A stretch of DNA of 64,000 bases, from the NCBI GenBank assembly GCA_025356015.1, contig JANXYO010000064.1:1-64000 (forward strand). The letters run 5' to 3'. A model generated the notes under the pieces. It was not told the DNA's origin. It saw nothing but the letters and a program-made list of their open reading frames with translations, and did no database searches. The translations under genes were made by a program, and so were the position numbers. This stretch comes from Spirochaetaceae bacterium (lineage in GTDB: Bacteria > Spirochaetota > Spirochaetia > Treponematales > Rectinemataceae). This document shows positions 16,432-25,013 of this stretch, piece after piece (positions within the stretch are counted from its first letter, which is position 1; the number at the start of each line of letters is the position of its first letter).

Positions 16432-18294
16432 CTAGACGACCTCGGCTGCTGCTGCTCCGCCGGCGATATAGCCCTGCGTAGTACAGCGGCCAAGCCCGTG
16501 CTGGCTGCAACCCGCGGCCGACTCGCCGCCGCAGTACAGGCCGGGGATGACCTGGCCTTTCATGTCCATCACCTGGCACTTCATGTTGATCCGCAGCCCG
16601 GCATAGGTGTCGTGCACAGTGAAGGTAGCCCAGGCGGCGTAGAAGGGGCCGTTCTCGATCTTGAACTGGGGGGCTGGCTTCGCGAAGTCGGGATCGACTC
16701 CGAGATCCACCATCTGGTTGTAGCGCTTTACCGTCGCCTCCAGGTTGGCGGCCGACATCTTGGCCATCGAGTAGGGGCACTTTGAGATGAGGGCGGCGAG
16801 CTCAGTCAGGGTCGGAGCGCTGAAGAAGTAGTCAGGGTGGGTGGCGGGGGGAGCGAGGTTCCACTTCTCGCGCTTGACAGCCTCCGCATCGAAGATCGCC
16901 CACTGGGGGCCAGACGCGAAGTCCGGCGCGGTTGAGCCCTCGTTTATCGCGAGAGCGGCGTCGGTGTAGTTCATCGGAGCGAACTTGGCCTTCTGGGCAT
17001 TGCGCCAGTCCCCGGGCTTGTAGGGATCAATCGAGCCCTGCACGGTGCCGTTGGGGTAGCCATCCTCCATCTCGTTATAGAAGCGCTTGCCAACCTGGTT
17101 GACGATAATCGCATCCTGCCAGGTCTTCACAGTAAGGCCAGTCGCCTTGATCTTGGGAAACAGCGGGGACTTGGGTGTCCAGCCGATGTAGTTGGTCCTG
17201 GTTCCGATGATCGGCCGCTTGCGCAGGGCGCCGTTGCGGTCAAGGGTCTGGTTGGCGGTGCCCCAGAGGGAGGCGCCGACTGCCATGGCCGCGAGCTCGC
17301 CGCTTGCGTCCTGGGGCGAATACTCGTCGGCCGCGAGCGGATACTCCTCGGTAAGGCGGGAGTCGAAGATCCGGCGGAAGTTTACGTTTCCCGTGCTGCC
17401 GCCCGTTCCGATGATCAGCGCCTTCTTGGCCCTGATGTTCAGAACGGGATTGGACGAATCGATGTTCCCGTCGTTGCGGAAGCTCTTGAGAGGGGCGCTG
17501 CTCCCGGGCAGGATCGTGGGCGTGTAGCTTGCCTTGATGCCGACAACACGACCAGCAGCCGGATGCTCGCGGTAGATGACGTCCATGTGGTAGTTCAGGA
17601 CGAACTTGACGCCCTTCTTCCTCGCGCTGTCCTCGAGGGGACGCATGAGGCCTGTGCCGCCCGCGCCCGCGGGGCTCTCGGGGCCCTGGCCCTTGGTCCA
17701 GATGCAGTGCAGCTCGCGCTTGGCGGAGATGCCGATGGCATGGCCGCCGTTGTTGTCGGGGCTCTGGTCGACGAACTCGACACCGTTGGCGATGAGGAAT
17801 TCTGCCGTCGGGGCCTCGTTGTCCGCGAGGGCACGCTGGACACCGCGGTCGTTGTGGCGGTACTCGGGCATGCCGCTTACTTCGACGACAGACCAGTCGG
17901 TGAGGTCGCTGAAGAGGATATCGGGCGAATCCTGGATCTTATACTTCTTCTGGAAACTATGGCCGCCGCCCAGGGGGACGTTGCCGCCCGAGACGATGGC
18001 GTGGCCACCGATGTCATAGTTTGCGTCGATGACGAGAACCGAAGCCCCCGCATCGGCTGCCCTGATGGCGGCAGGCAGCCCCACCGCTCCGGCACCGATC
18101 ACGACGATGTCGGCCTCGTAGTCCCACTTGGGCGGGAGGACCGTGTCGGGACCCGTCGCCGAGACCGGAGTTGCCGTCTTGGCCTGGCCTGTGAGGGGCT
18201 GAAGTGCGCCCGCTCCAGCCGCGACCGCCACTCCGGTGCCGACCAACTTGACGAAATCCCGACGGCTCATACCCTTTTGGGGTTCGCTATTCAT
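16432..18294 (-). CDS. Tat-exported FAD-dependent reductase/dehydrogenase (FAD_binding_2 family)
   Basis: 620 residues. The twin-arginine signal MSRRDFVKLVG is at 9-19, followed by an Ala-rich hydrophobic stretch. The FAD dinucleotide motif VVIGAGAVGLPAAIRAADAGASVLVID spans 64-90. The C-terminal flavin-closing segment is PGLYCGGESAAGCSQHGLGRCTTQGYIAGGAAA. The overall pattern is that of the fumarate reductase/succinate dehydrogenase flavoprotein superfamily, but the canonical fumarate active-site motifs are not evident, so the substrate is unknown. There is no haem or FMN-binding domain on the chain; the adjacent hexahaem lipoprotein would supply electrons, as in two-part flavocytochrome c systems. 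AAGGAGGCGTC precedes the ATG. Confidence 0.88.
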   Translation of the reverse strand: MNSEPQKGMSRRDFVKLVGTGVAVAAGAGALQPLTGQAKTATPVSATGPDTVLPPKWDYEADIVVIGAGAVGLPAAIRAADAGASVLVIDANYDIGGHAIVSGGNVPLGGGHSFQKKYKIQDSPDILFSDLTDWSVVEVSGMPEYRHNDRGVQRALADNEAPTAEFLIANGVEFVDQSPDNNGGHAIGISAKRELHCIWTKGQGPESPAGAGGTGLMRPLEDSARKKGVKFVLNYHMDVIYREHPAAGRVVGIKASYTPTILPGSSAPLKSFRNDGNIDSSNPVLNIRAKKALIIGTGGSTGNVNFRRIFDSRLTEEYPLAADEYSPQDASGELAAMAVGASLWGTANQTLDRNGALRKRPIIGTRTNYIGWTPKSPLFPKIKATGLTVKTWQDAIIVNQVGKRFYNEMEDGYPNGTVQGSIDPYKPGDWRNAQKAKFAPMNYTDAALAINEGSTAPDFASGPQWAIFDAEAVKREKWNLAPPATHPDYFFSAPTLTELAALISKCPYSMAKMSAANLEATVKRYNQMVDLGVDPDFAKPAPQFKIENGPFYAAWATFTVHDTYAGLRINMKCQVMDMKGQVIPGLYCGGESAAGCSQHGLGRCTTQGYIAGGAAAAEVV

Positions 18295-18352
18295 GACGCC
18301 TCCTTATGTAGAAATTGAAACATGGACGAACAGATGACCTTTTCGATGCATT

Positions 18353-18383
18353 ATTATAGAGTATGAAATATCGATTGGGATAT
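18353..18383 (-). promoter_or_regulatory. Promoter -10 with overlapping palindromic operator, flavoprotein gene
   Basis: Minus-strand -10 TATAAT (18353-18358) is a perfect consensus, but no -35 hexamer stands at the right distance. In its place is the inverted repeat ATATC-N6-GATAT (18368-18383). This suggests control by a dimeric DNA-binding protein. The -10 is about 60 bases before the flavoprotein ATG. The stretch from 18384 to 18553 shows nothing else recognisable. Confidence 0.5.
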
Positions 18384-18553
18384 GCAAAATGTCATTAAGT
18401 TGCTCTTGATTGGCCGTAAATTGGCAAGGTTCATGACAACTTTCATCAATTCTAGGGAAATGAGGATGCCTCCGGCGGGTCGCGTGCCGGCGCGCAACCT
18501 GTCCTGGAGGCGTACTGAGATTGTAGGGTGGACGAACCTGATCTGGTCTTTTG

Positions 18554-18723
18554 GGGCCCAGCTGGACTTGGCCTCCGGTCGGCGACCTCCCTGTCGCCTC
18601 CCTCCGGCCCGGCTCCGCGCGCTTCCGCGCCAATCCTGGGCGCTCTTCCTCGCTCCGCTCGGCGCGCGCTCCGCTTCAAGTCCAGCCGGACGAGTCGAGT
18701 CTTGTTGGGCCCAGCTGGACTTG
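18554..18723. repeat. Copies of the tRNA 3' end flanking a 136-base GC-rich segment
   Basis: The 17-base sequence GGGCCCAGCTGGACTTG occurs inside the tRNA gene (18707-18723) and again at 18554-18570 in the same orientation. TTCAAGTCCAGC (18675-18686) is an inverted copy of 18714-18725. Direct repetition of a tRNA 3' end is the pattern left by tRNA-targeting integration, but the segment between is too short to hold an element, so it may be a remnant or a local duplication. Confidence 0.6.
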
Positions 18724-18779
18724 AACCAGCGACCTACGGATTATGAGTCCGCAGCTCTGACCAACTGAGCTATGGGCCC
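18706..18779 (-). tRNA. tRNA with CAU anticodon, probably tRNA-Ile2 (lysidine type)
   Basis: Read on the minus strand it folds as a full cloverleaf: acceptor GGGCCCA/TGGGCCC, D-arm GCTCAGTTGGTCAGAGC, anticodon loop CTCATAA, T-arm CTGGTTCAAGTCCAG, discriminator A. CCA is not encoded. The anticodon is CAU. C4-G69 and C5-G68 pairs in the acceptor stem, and close likeness to E. coli tRNA-Ile2 in the anticodon and T arms, favour the isoleucine tRNA modified by TilS over elongator Met. A standard promoter lies just upstream. Confidence 0.93.
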
Positions 18780-18800
18780 GGTGCCTAAGATGCCATTACA

Positions 18801-18828
18801 TAGATACATACAGGGGCAAAAAAGTCAA
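18801..18828 (-). promoter_or_regulatory. Promoter of the CAU tRNA gene
   Basis: Minus strand: -35 TTGACT (18823-18828), 16-base spacer, -10 TATCTA (18801-18806), about 22 bases before the tRNA 5' end at 18779. Confidence 0.6.
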
Positions 18829-18892
18829 TTGGAGGCCGGTTCCTGCCGATCCTAGCAATTGGGGTCCCAAAGGGGGCCGAGCGGAGGAACGC

Positions 18893-20227
18893 ATGCGCAA
18901 GATACCCGTCGTCTCGAGCGACGAGAAACTGAATGAGACAATCCGACTCGAATGCGCCCGATCCGACGGCGAATTCACTCCCGTCTTCATGCACGACCGG
19001 GACGCGGTGATCGAATACCTCAAATATGAATTGCCAGAAATGAAAATCCTCTATTTTTCCGATCCCAAGATCGACTGCATCGGGATGCTAAGGGAGATCC
19101 AGGAGGATCCCTGGCTCCACTATGGGGGCATCATTGCCATCCATGACAAATCCGACGAAAAGGAACTCATCGAAGCGATGAGGGACGCCAACATCATCGC
19201 CGTGCTCAGAAAGCGCCAATTCGTCGCCGGCCTTCCCCGTCTCCTCCGGATTGTGCGCCAGAACAAGCAGATCCTCTTTCAGCGTGGCATCCAGCTCCAC
19301 CTCCTCAAGACCATTTCCGGATCCTTTGTGATGGACAATGATCCCCTGGACATCACGACCTATACAAACCTGATCACCAACTATCTCTTCAACGCAAACC
19401 TGATCAGCCGCGATGACAAGGAGAAGCTTCACGTTGCCCTCCTTGAGCTCCTCGTGAATGCCATAGAACACGGCAACTGCAAGATTGGATTCGAGGAGAA
19501 GACCGCGTGGCTGGAGGGTGACCGGGACATCATGGACCTCATTCGCGAAAAGAACCGCGATGCCGCGGTCAAGGCGAGGAGGGTCTATTTCTCCTACACG
19601 ATCACCCCCGAGCAGACCCGCATCACTATCAGGGACGAGGGGAGCGGATTTGACTGGCGGTCCCAGCTCAGTGCAGTCCCTGACGAGCCCGGTCTTCACG
19701 GCATGGGCATGAAGATGGTCAGTCTCTATGTGAAGGACCTTGCTTACAATGAAGTGGGCAACGAGGTCTCATTTGAGATCGAGCACCACCACGGCGAGGC
19801 CAATGCCATTCCCGGGATCTTCGCGAGCTCGGAGGAGACCCATTTCACCGACGGCCAGTACGTGTGCGCCGAGGGCGAAGAGTCCGATTTCCTCTATTAT
19901 ATCGTTTCGGGGACCCTGTACGTCTATTCCAAAGGCAAGCTCGTTTCCTCGCTCAGCCCGGATGACATGTTCATGGGCGAGATGTCCTTCCTCCTGTCCA
20001 ATCGCCGCTCGGCGACGGTCGTGTCCAAAGGCGACAGCACGCTTATACGGATCTCTAAGCAGGACTTCGTGAACCTCATCAAGGAAAACCCGCACTATGG
20101 CATCTTCCTTGCCAGGCTTCTCGCGCAGCGCCTGGCGAGGCTAAACGCCCGCACGGCCAGGCTCAACACCGAGTACCTAAAGGTGAAGGCCGCGCTCCAG
20201 GAACGCGGCCCCCTCGGTCCTCCTTAG
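18893..20227 (+). CDS. Three-domain regulator: receiver-like, RsbW/HATPase, cyclic-nucleotide-binding
   Basis: 444 residues. Residues 1-125 have the beta-alpha rhythm of a response-regulator receiver, with SDPKID where the phospho-acceptor region would be and a Lys in AVLRKRQF. Residues about 150-300 are a GHKL ATPase of the anti-sigma-factor kinase type: N-box ELLVNAIEHGNCK, G1 IRDEGSGFDW, G2 GLHGMGMKMV. Residues about 325-430 are a cNMP-binding domain with the phosphate cassette MGEMSFLLSNRRSATV, which keeps Glu and Arg. No membrane segment or dimerisation His is seen, so it is probably a cytoplasmic anti-sigma/anti-anti-sigma switch kinase controlled by a cyclic nucleotide. GGAGGAACGC precedes the ATG. 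No partner gene is adjacent. Confidence 0.82.
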   Translation: MRKIPVVSSDEKLNETIRLECARSDGEFTPVFMHDRDAVIEYLKYELPEMKILYFSDPKIDCIGMLREIQEDPWLHYGGIIAIHDKSDEKELIEAMRDANIIAVLRKRQFVAGLPRLLRIVRQNKQILFQRGIQLHLLKTISGSFVMDNDPLDITTYTNLITNYLFNANLISRDDKEKLHVALLELLVNAIEHGNCKIGFEEKTAWLEGDRDIMDLIREKNRDAAVKARRVYFSYTITPEQTRITIRDEGSGFDWRSQLSAVPDEPGLHGMGMKMVSLYVKDLAYNEVGNEVSFEIEHHHGEANAIPGIFASSEETHFTDGQYVCAEGEESDFLYYIVSGTLYVYSKGKLVSSLSPDDMFMGEMSFLLSNRRSATVVSKGDSTLIRISKQDFVNLIKENPHYGIFLARLLAQRLARLNARTARLNTEYLKVKAALQERGPLGPP

Positions 20228-20709
20228 TCGGCCCTCCACGCGTCCCGGTTCCGCTTTATCAGCGAGACATGGAACGCTACATGCTCCCGGTACATCGCGA
20301 GCAGGGCTTCAAGGTTCATCCTCCCGCGTGTGGGATGGTTAAAGAAGTACTTGCCCCAGTCATCGTCCGCTATTGCCTTGAGACTCGCCGCGAGGAAGCG
20401 CCGCAGGCCCTTTGCCAGCTCGAGGCAGCTCCTGCCGTCCTCGGCCTCGTAGTGGAGGCTCGCATGCCAGCGATCCTCGTCCCAGACTGGAGCTGCGATG
20501 CCCGGCTCGGCGATCGCCCCCCTGACGCGGAAGCAGAGGCTGTTGTCAGCATCGAGGAAATGAACCAGGAAATCGTGGATCGACCAGGCGTCGGGGATGG
20601 GCGGGGCGAAGCGGAGGGCTTCATCGGACATGCCCGATATCAGCTCGTCGACAAGCTCGTACGAGGATTCGAATTTGCCAATCAAGTCAAATTTCTCTGT
20701 GCGCGTCAT
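20224..20709 (-). CDS. DinB-fold protein
   Basis: 161 residues from MTRTEKFDL at 20709, preceded by CGGAGGCATCGCA. The four-helix pattern of the DinB/YfiT superfamily is visible: WSIHDFLVHFLDADNSLCFRVRG and MYREHVAFHVSLIKRN supply the histidines of the usual metal site. Members are thiol-dependent transferases or stress proteins; the substrate is unknown. Its stop overlaps that of the convergent regulator gene by three bases, leaving no room for a terminator between them. Confidence 0.85.
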   Translation of the reverse strand: MTRTEKFDLIGKFESSYELVDELISGMSDEALRFAPPIPDAWSIHDFLVHFLDADNSLCFRVRGAIAEPGIAAPVWDEDRWHASLHYEAEDGRSCLELAKGLRRFLAASLKAIADDDWGKYFFNHPTRGRMNLEALLAMYREHVAFHVSLIKRNRDAWRAD

Positions 20710-20807
20710 TGCGATGCCTCCGAGGTCTCGATATGCCATTGTAGCTCATGCCCCTGCCGGCTGCCACGTCTTGCTGGAACCATCCCCTGGCCGGTACATT
20801 TGGCCTG

Positions 20808-22082
20808 ATGAAAGCCAGCATCGACCTTTGGGCCGCGCGCCGCTGCGCCATTGCTGCGACGGGCCTTGGCGGCCTCGGCCGCAGCGGCAGCGAGGGCAGC
20901 CTCGCCGCCATCCGAAGGCTCGGCTCTGTCCAGATCGACACCATCAGCGTCGTCGAACGGGCCCACCACCACATCCTTTGGACGCGGGTGCCCGGCTATT
21001 CCCCCGGTCACCTACAGGAACTCGAGACCGAGCCGCGACGCATCATCGAGTACTGGTCGCACGCGGCCTCGTATATTCCCATCGAGGAATTCCGCTTCTG
21101 CATTCCGCGCATGAATCGTGTGCGGGCGAACGGCCATGACTGGTTCAAGGCCGATCAGAAAGCGGTCGCATTTGTCCTCGACCGCATAACAGCCGAAGGC
21201 CCCCTGCGTGCCCAGGACTTCGAGCGAGCCGCCAGAAAGCGGGCCGGCTGGTGGGACTGGAAACCTGCGAAGGTGGCGCTCGAATACCTGTTCCATTCGG
21301 GGGAGCTCGTGTCGGTTGAACGCAGGGGCTTCCAGAAAGTCTACGACCTAGCCTCCCGTGCCCTGCCTTCCGGACTCGACCGCAGCCTTCCGACAGCCGA
21401 GGCGCTCGCTGCCCATCACCTCGACCGCGCCGCGGCCAGCCTCGGTGTCTTCGCGGCAGACGACATTGCCTACATGCGCAGGGACGGCATCGAGGGAATC
21501 GATGCCGAACTGTCAGCACGGCTCGCCGACGGGCGTCTCGTCGAGCTGGATATCCCGCCGCTGGGACCAGGGCAGGCGCGGGGTAAAAGAAGGCGCGGAT
21601 GGTTCGCCGCCCCAGGAATCCTCGAGAGCCTCCGCCTGCCGCCGACAGCCTTCCCGGGCAAAAGCCGCAGTCGGGCCTTCATACTTTCTCCCTTCGATCC
21701 CCTCATAATCGACCGGCGCAGGGCTTCAAGACTCTTTGGCCTGGACTACCAGCTCGAATGCTATGTCCCCGAAGGCAAGCGCAAGTTCGGCTATTTCGGC
21801 CTGCCCATCCTGTACAGCGAACAAGATGGCCACGACATGTTTCTCGGCCTCCTTGATGCGAAGGCCGATCGCCAGGATGCCTGTCTGCGCATCAGGCGGC
21901 TCTCCCTTTCCCGTCCGTCCAAAGGCCCCCCCGCCGAGCGCATCGGCCGCCTAGTCGCCGAGGAGATCCTGCGCTTCGCTCGTTTCAACGGTGCGGATCG
22001 TGTCTTGCTCGAACGGGAGGAGATCGCAGACGCGGGAATTTCCGCCGCCCTGAGAAAAGGTCTAGATCAGAGGCTGGCATAA
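20808..22082 (+). CDS. YcaQ-family crosslink-repair DNA glycosylase
   Basis: 424 residues from MKASIDLWAARR at 20808. The N-terminal winged-helix part carries RRLGSVQIDTISVVERAHHHILWTR, including the QxD (QID) motif proposed as catalytic in YcaQ/AlkZ. SPFDPLIIDRRRASRLFGLDYQLECYVPEGKRKFGYFGLPIL is the family's conserved C-terminal block. E. coli YcaQ unhooks interstrand crosslinks made by nitrogen mustards. The frame extends 20 codons upstream without a ribosome binding site. The gene is divergent from the DinB-fold gene. Confidence 0.88.
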   Translation: MKASIDLWAARRCAIAATGLGGLGRSGSEGSLAAIRRLGSVQIDTISVVERAHHHILWTRVPGYSPGHLQELETEPRRIIEYWSHAASYIPIEEFRFCIPRMNRVRANGHDWFKADQKAVAFVLDRITAEGPLRAQDFERAARKRAGWWDWKPAKVALEYLFHSGELVSVERRGFQKVYDLASRALPSGLDRSLPTAEALAAHHLDRAAASLGVFAADDIAYMRRDGIEGIDAELSARLADGRLVELDIPPLGPGQARGKRRRGWFAAPGILESLRLPPTAFPGKSRSRAFILSPFDPLIIDRRRASRLFGLDYQLECYVPEGKRKFGYFGLPILYSEQDGHDMFLGLLDAKADRQDACLRIRRLSLSRPSKGPPAERIGRLVAEEILRFARFNGADRVLLEREEIADAGISAALRKGLDQRLA

Positions 22083-22087
22083 AGACA

Positions 22088-22113
22088 GGGGGCCGTCATT
22101 GGGGACGGCCCCC
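22088..22113. terminator. Bidirectional terminator between ycaQ-like gene and jag
   Basis: GGGGGCCGTC (22088-22097) and GACGGCCCCC (22104-22113) form a perfect 10-base stem with a 6-base loop, 6 bases after one stop and 19 bases before the other. TTGT follows on plus and TGTCTTT on minus. Confidence 0.85.
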
Positions 22114-22132
22114 TTGTCAATGCGGAAGATGC

Positions 22133-22804
22133 CTAGATCTTGCCGCGGAAGGTCACGCGGACCTGCTTGTAGAGTCCTTCGCCTTCGCTCTTGGTCTCGA
22201 TATCGACGATGTCATTGAGCGTGGTATGGACGATGCGTCGCTCGAAGGGGTTCATCGGTTCGAGGAGGACGGACTGCCGGGTTCGCCTGACCTGCTCAGC
22301 CGTGTCATAGGCAAGGCGGACGAGGGACTCCTCGCGCCTAATGCGGTAATTCTCAGAATCGAGGATCACACGAAGATCCTCGCGGCCGAGGCGACCGGCG
22401 TATACATTGGCCAGCAATTGGAGGGCGTCGAGGTTCTTGCCCTTCTTGCCAATGATGATCGAGGCATGCTCGCTGTCGATGCGGATTCCGAGTTTCTTTT
22501 CCTCGCGGAACAGGACCTTCACCTCGCAGGCATAGCCCATGCCTTCAATCATGCGCTTTGTGAACTCGAGCACTTTTGATTCGAACTCATCGGCAGGAAG
22601 GGGATTCTCGTTCGCGCTCCGGCGTTTGGCCGCCGGCGCCTCGTCCGGGGTGTGGACCCTGATCCGAACCTTCCCTTTCTTGAAAAGACCGCCAGTGAGG
22701 GATTCGAGGATCTCGACATCGAAGCTGTCGCGTTCAAGGCCAAGCTCCTCGGCCGCAGCGTCAATCGCCTCTTTCTCGGTCCTCCCTTCGAATTCATATA
22801 TCAT
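22133..22804 (-). CDS. jag: RNA-binding protein Jag/KhpB
   Basis: 223 residues in the order Jag_N (about 1-50, MIYEFEGRTEKEAIDAAAEELGL), KH domain (about 95-150, IDSEHASIIIGKKGKNLDALQLL, with the GxxG loop) and R3H domain (about 160-223, with LEPMNPFERRIVHTTLND holding Arg and His). Binds single-stranded RNA and influences cell division and envelope growth in other bacteria. It is the last gene of the rpmH-rnpA-yidD-yidC-jag run and ends at a strong terminator. Confidence 0.95.
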   Translation of the reverse strand: MIYEFEGRTEKEAIDAAAEELGLERDSFDVEILESLTGGLFKKGKVRIRVHTPDEAPAAKRRSANENPLPADEFESKVLEFTKRMIEGMGYACEVKVLFREEKKLGIRIDSEHASIIIGKKGKNLDALQLLANVYAGRLGREDLRVILDSENYRIRREESLVRLAYDTAEQVRRTRQSVLLEPMNPFERRIVHTTLNDIVDIETKSEGEGLYKQVRVTFRGKI

Positions 22805-22843
22805 CTATTTGCTCCTGAAAAAGGAATGTCACGAGCATGGGCC

Positions 22844-22876
22844 GGCGCCCTCCCCGGTGATCTGGGGAGCGGCGCC
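22844..22876. other. Hairpin between yidC and jag
   Basis: GGCGCC (22844-22849) pairs with GGCGCC (22871-22876), and TCCCC with GGGGA inside it, with one mismatched position and an eight-base loop. It lies 15 bases after the yidC stop and about 40 bases before the jag ATG. No U-run follows, so partial attenuation of jag is possible. Confidence 0.5.
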
Positions 22877-22890
22877 TTCAAGCGGCCCCC

Positions 22891-24795
22891 TTACTTCTTC
22901 TTGTTCGGGGCGATCTTTGCCCCTCCACCCTTTCCGGGGGCCAGCTTCGCCTGGGCAGGAGCAAGCGCAGCGGCGGCGGCTTTGCGCTTTTTCAGAAGAT
23001 CATTGATGATCGCCTGCTGGGCGATGGACAGGATGTTGGTAGCGATCCAGTAGATCAGGAGGCCCGAGGGGACGTCGTACAGGATGAAGAAGAAGAATAT
23101 CGGCATGCCGTACATCATGATCTTCATCTGGGTCGCGCTCTGCGCGGTGGCGGCGGTCTGCGTGAACTTTCCGTACAGAAGCTGGCTGAGCAGGTAGATG
23201 ACGGGGAGCACCCGGATTGCGCTTATCTGCCATACAACCAGATTGAGGGTCGGGAAGTTGAAGATTGCCTCGGGCTGGGAGAGATCGGGAATCCAGCCTG
23301 GGATGAACATGGCGCCACGAAGATCGAAGTGGTTGTTGAAGAGATTATACATGGCAATGAAGAGGGGGAACTGGATCAGGAGGGGGAAGCAGCCCGACAT
23401 CGGATTGTAGCCCACTCTCTTGTAGAACTCCGCCATCTCCTGATTGAGCTTCTGCGGATTGCCCTTGAACTTGGCCTGGAGCTCCTGGATCTGGGGCTGG
23501 AGCTCCTGCATCCTGGATGCTCCCTCGGAACCCTTCTTGGTCAGGGGGAAAAGGACCACCTTGACGAGGATTGTCACGAGAATGATCGCGAGGCCGTAGT
23601 TCGGGACGATTTTGTAGAACATGTTGAGGAAGAACTTGAGGATCGTTTCAAGCCAGCCGAGGATGTTGGAATTATCCATGGCATTCTCAAGCCTGAGGTC
23701 GGCCCGCTTGAAGCCGTTTCGGTCAGCGTAGTCGTATTTCGCGAGTTCGGCGCTTGTCTTGGGCCCGAAGTAGAAGTAGTAGGTGTCGATCTGCTTGCTT
23801 GCACGGATGGCGGGGCGGGAGAGGGCGACCGAGTCGGACTGGGCAATCTCCGGGTCCGGATGCATCGTGAAGGTGGGCGTGAATTCTGTCTCGGGAACAG
23901 CTATGAAGCTGAAGTACTTGCCCGAAAGCGCGACCCAGGTCGGCTGCACCTTGGGGCTCATCGGCAAGTCGGCCTTGACCGTTTCTTCCTTCTTCTTCCC
24001 GTCGGTGTAGGTGATGAATTTGCGGTAGTCGGAGTTCGCGCTCTTCTTGAGGAGCGAAAGCTTCGGCCCGATCTGCGGTCCCAGGGTAACCGTGTATGCG
24101 TAGCCGCCCAGATTCAGGGGCAGGTACTCGTTCACGGAATTCTCGAGGCTCACCGCCATGCCAAACATGTAGTCGCCGTCATGGAAGCTGAAGCGCTTCT
24201 TCATCGTGAAAGCCTGGGGCTCCGCCTTGCCAGGGACGACGGCGAGGAAGGTGCGGGAGAATTCGATCGTTCGGTCGTCGATCATCATGGCGTTCATCAG
24301 GTCTTTGACGGGCGCGGCCGCGGGTCCTCCGAAGGCCAGGCTTAAACCCTGAGCTCCGCTTGCGTCTGGGACAATAAGGTCGACAAGACCGCCATGATCC
24401 TTGTGCGCCTTAAGCCTGAGGCTGACCAGGTCGCCACCGGCGTTGGTGAAGGTCGCCTCGAGCAGGTTGGTCGAGATGCTGTATTTCTTCTCGGCGGATG
24501 GTGCTTGGATCGTGGGCAGGGCAAGCTTTGGCGCAGCGGGCGCAAGCTTCCCTGGTGCCGCTGGCGTGGCCACCTCGGCCGCAACAATGGACGAGGCGGG
24601 AGCCGAAGGTAGGGCGGACGTGGCCGAAGGGGCCTGGGCTACCGGCGCGGTCGATACAGATGCCTGGGCAGCCGGCTGTGTCGGCTGGGGAAAGAGGGCA
24701 CCCTGGATCATGAAACCCGCGCTGATGACTATTACGGAGAGAATGACGGCGATGAGTGTCCTCTTGTCGCCTGGGTTATTGTCGAACATGCTCAT
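22891..24795 (-). CDS. yidC: Membrane protein insertase YidC
   Basis: 634 residues, the long Gram-negative form. An N-terminal membrane segment ([20 protein letters not shown]) and a Pro/Ala-rich linker precede a periplasmic domain of about 300 residues. The C-terminal Oxa1-type core follows (about 385-600): [24 protein letters not shown] contains the first core helix, and the hairpin loop has [15 protein letters not shown]. The tail [23 protein letters not shown] is basic and can contact ribosomes. The ATG overlaps the yidD stop (ATGA); an ATG two codons later is also possible. Confidence 0.97.
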   Translation of the reverse strand: MSMFDNNPGDKRTLIAVILSVIVISAGFMIQGALFPQPTQPAAQASVSTAPVAQAPSATSALPSAPASSIVAAEVATPAAPGKLAPAAPKLALPTIQAPSAEKKYSISTNLLEATFTNAGGDLVSLRLKAHKDHGGLVDLIVPDASGAQGLSLAFGGPAAAPVKDLMNAMMIDDRTIEFSRTFLAVVPGKAEPQAFTMKKRFSFHDGDYMFGMAVSLENSVNEYLPLNLGGYAYTVTLGPQIGPKLSLLKKSANSDYRKFITYTDGKKKEETVKADLPMSPKVQPTWVALSGKYFSFIAVPETEFTPTFTMHPDPEIAQSDSVALSRPAIRASKQIDTYYFYFGPKTSAELAKYDYADRNGFKRADLRLENAMDNSNILGWLETILKFFLNMFYKIVPNYGLAIILVTILVKVVLFPLTKKGSEGASRMQELQPQIQELQAKFKGNPQKLNQEMAEFYKRVGYNPMSGCFPLLIQFPLFIAMYNLFNNHFDLRGAMFIPGWIPDLSQPEAIFNFPTLNLVVWQISAIRVLPVIYLLSQLLYGKFTQTAATAQSATQMKIMMYGMPIFFFFILYDVPSGLLIYWIATNILSIAQQAIINDLLKKRKAAAAALAPAQAKLAPGKGGGAKIAPNKKK

Positions 24796-25013
24796 GGTAC
24801 TGGGTCAAAGCCTCCCGGATTCAGTGGATGGCATCGAAGGACACGTCTTATCGCAAGCCATAGGCCCTTGATCGGTCCGTGCTTCGAGATCGCTTCGTAA
24901 GCATAGGCGGAACAGGTCGGATAGAATCGGCATGACGGAGGCTTCAGTGGCGAGATTACGGTCCTGTAGAACTTGATCAACAAGAGAAATGGAAGGCTGA
25001 GAAGGCTTCTCAT
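24792..25013 (-). CDS. yidD: Membrane protein insertion efficiency factor YidD
   Basis: 73 residues. Carries the family core [23 protein letters not shown] followed by [14 protein letters not shown] and [17 protein letters not shown], with the three conserved Cys. An amphipathic N-terminal helix binds the inner membrane next to YidC. It overlaps rnpA and yidC by four bases each (ATGA). The frame stays open upstream through rnpA in another register, but only this part matches the family. Confidence 0.96.
   Translation of the reverse strand: MRSLLSLPFLLLIKFYRTVISPLKPPSCRFYPTCSAYAYEAISKHGPIKGLWLAIRRVLRCHPLNPGGFDPVP

Noticed and set aside
16432-18294. Calling the flavoprotein a fumarate reductase
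   Set aside because: The superfamily fits, but the expected fumarate-site motifs are not visible, so the substrate is left open.
18382-18768. Plus-strand ORF ending WAQLDLNQRPTDYESAALTN
   Set aside because: The tail is the antisense translation of the CAU tRNA gene, a well-known artefact.
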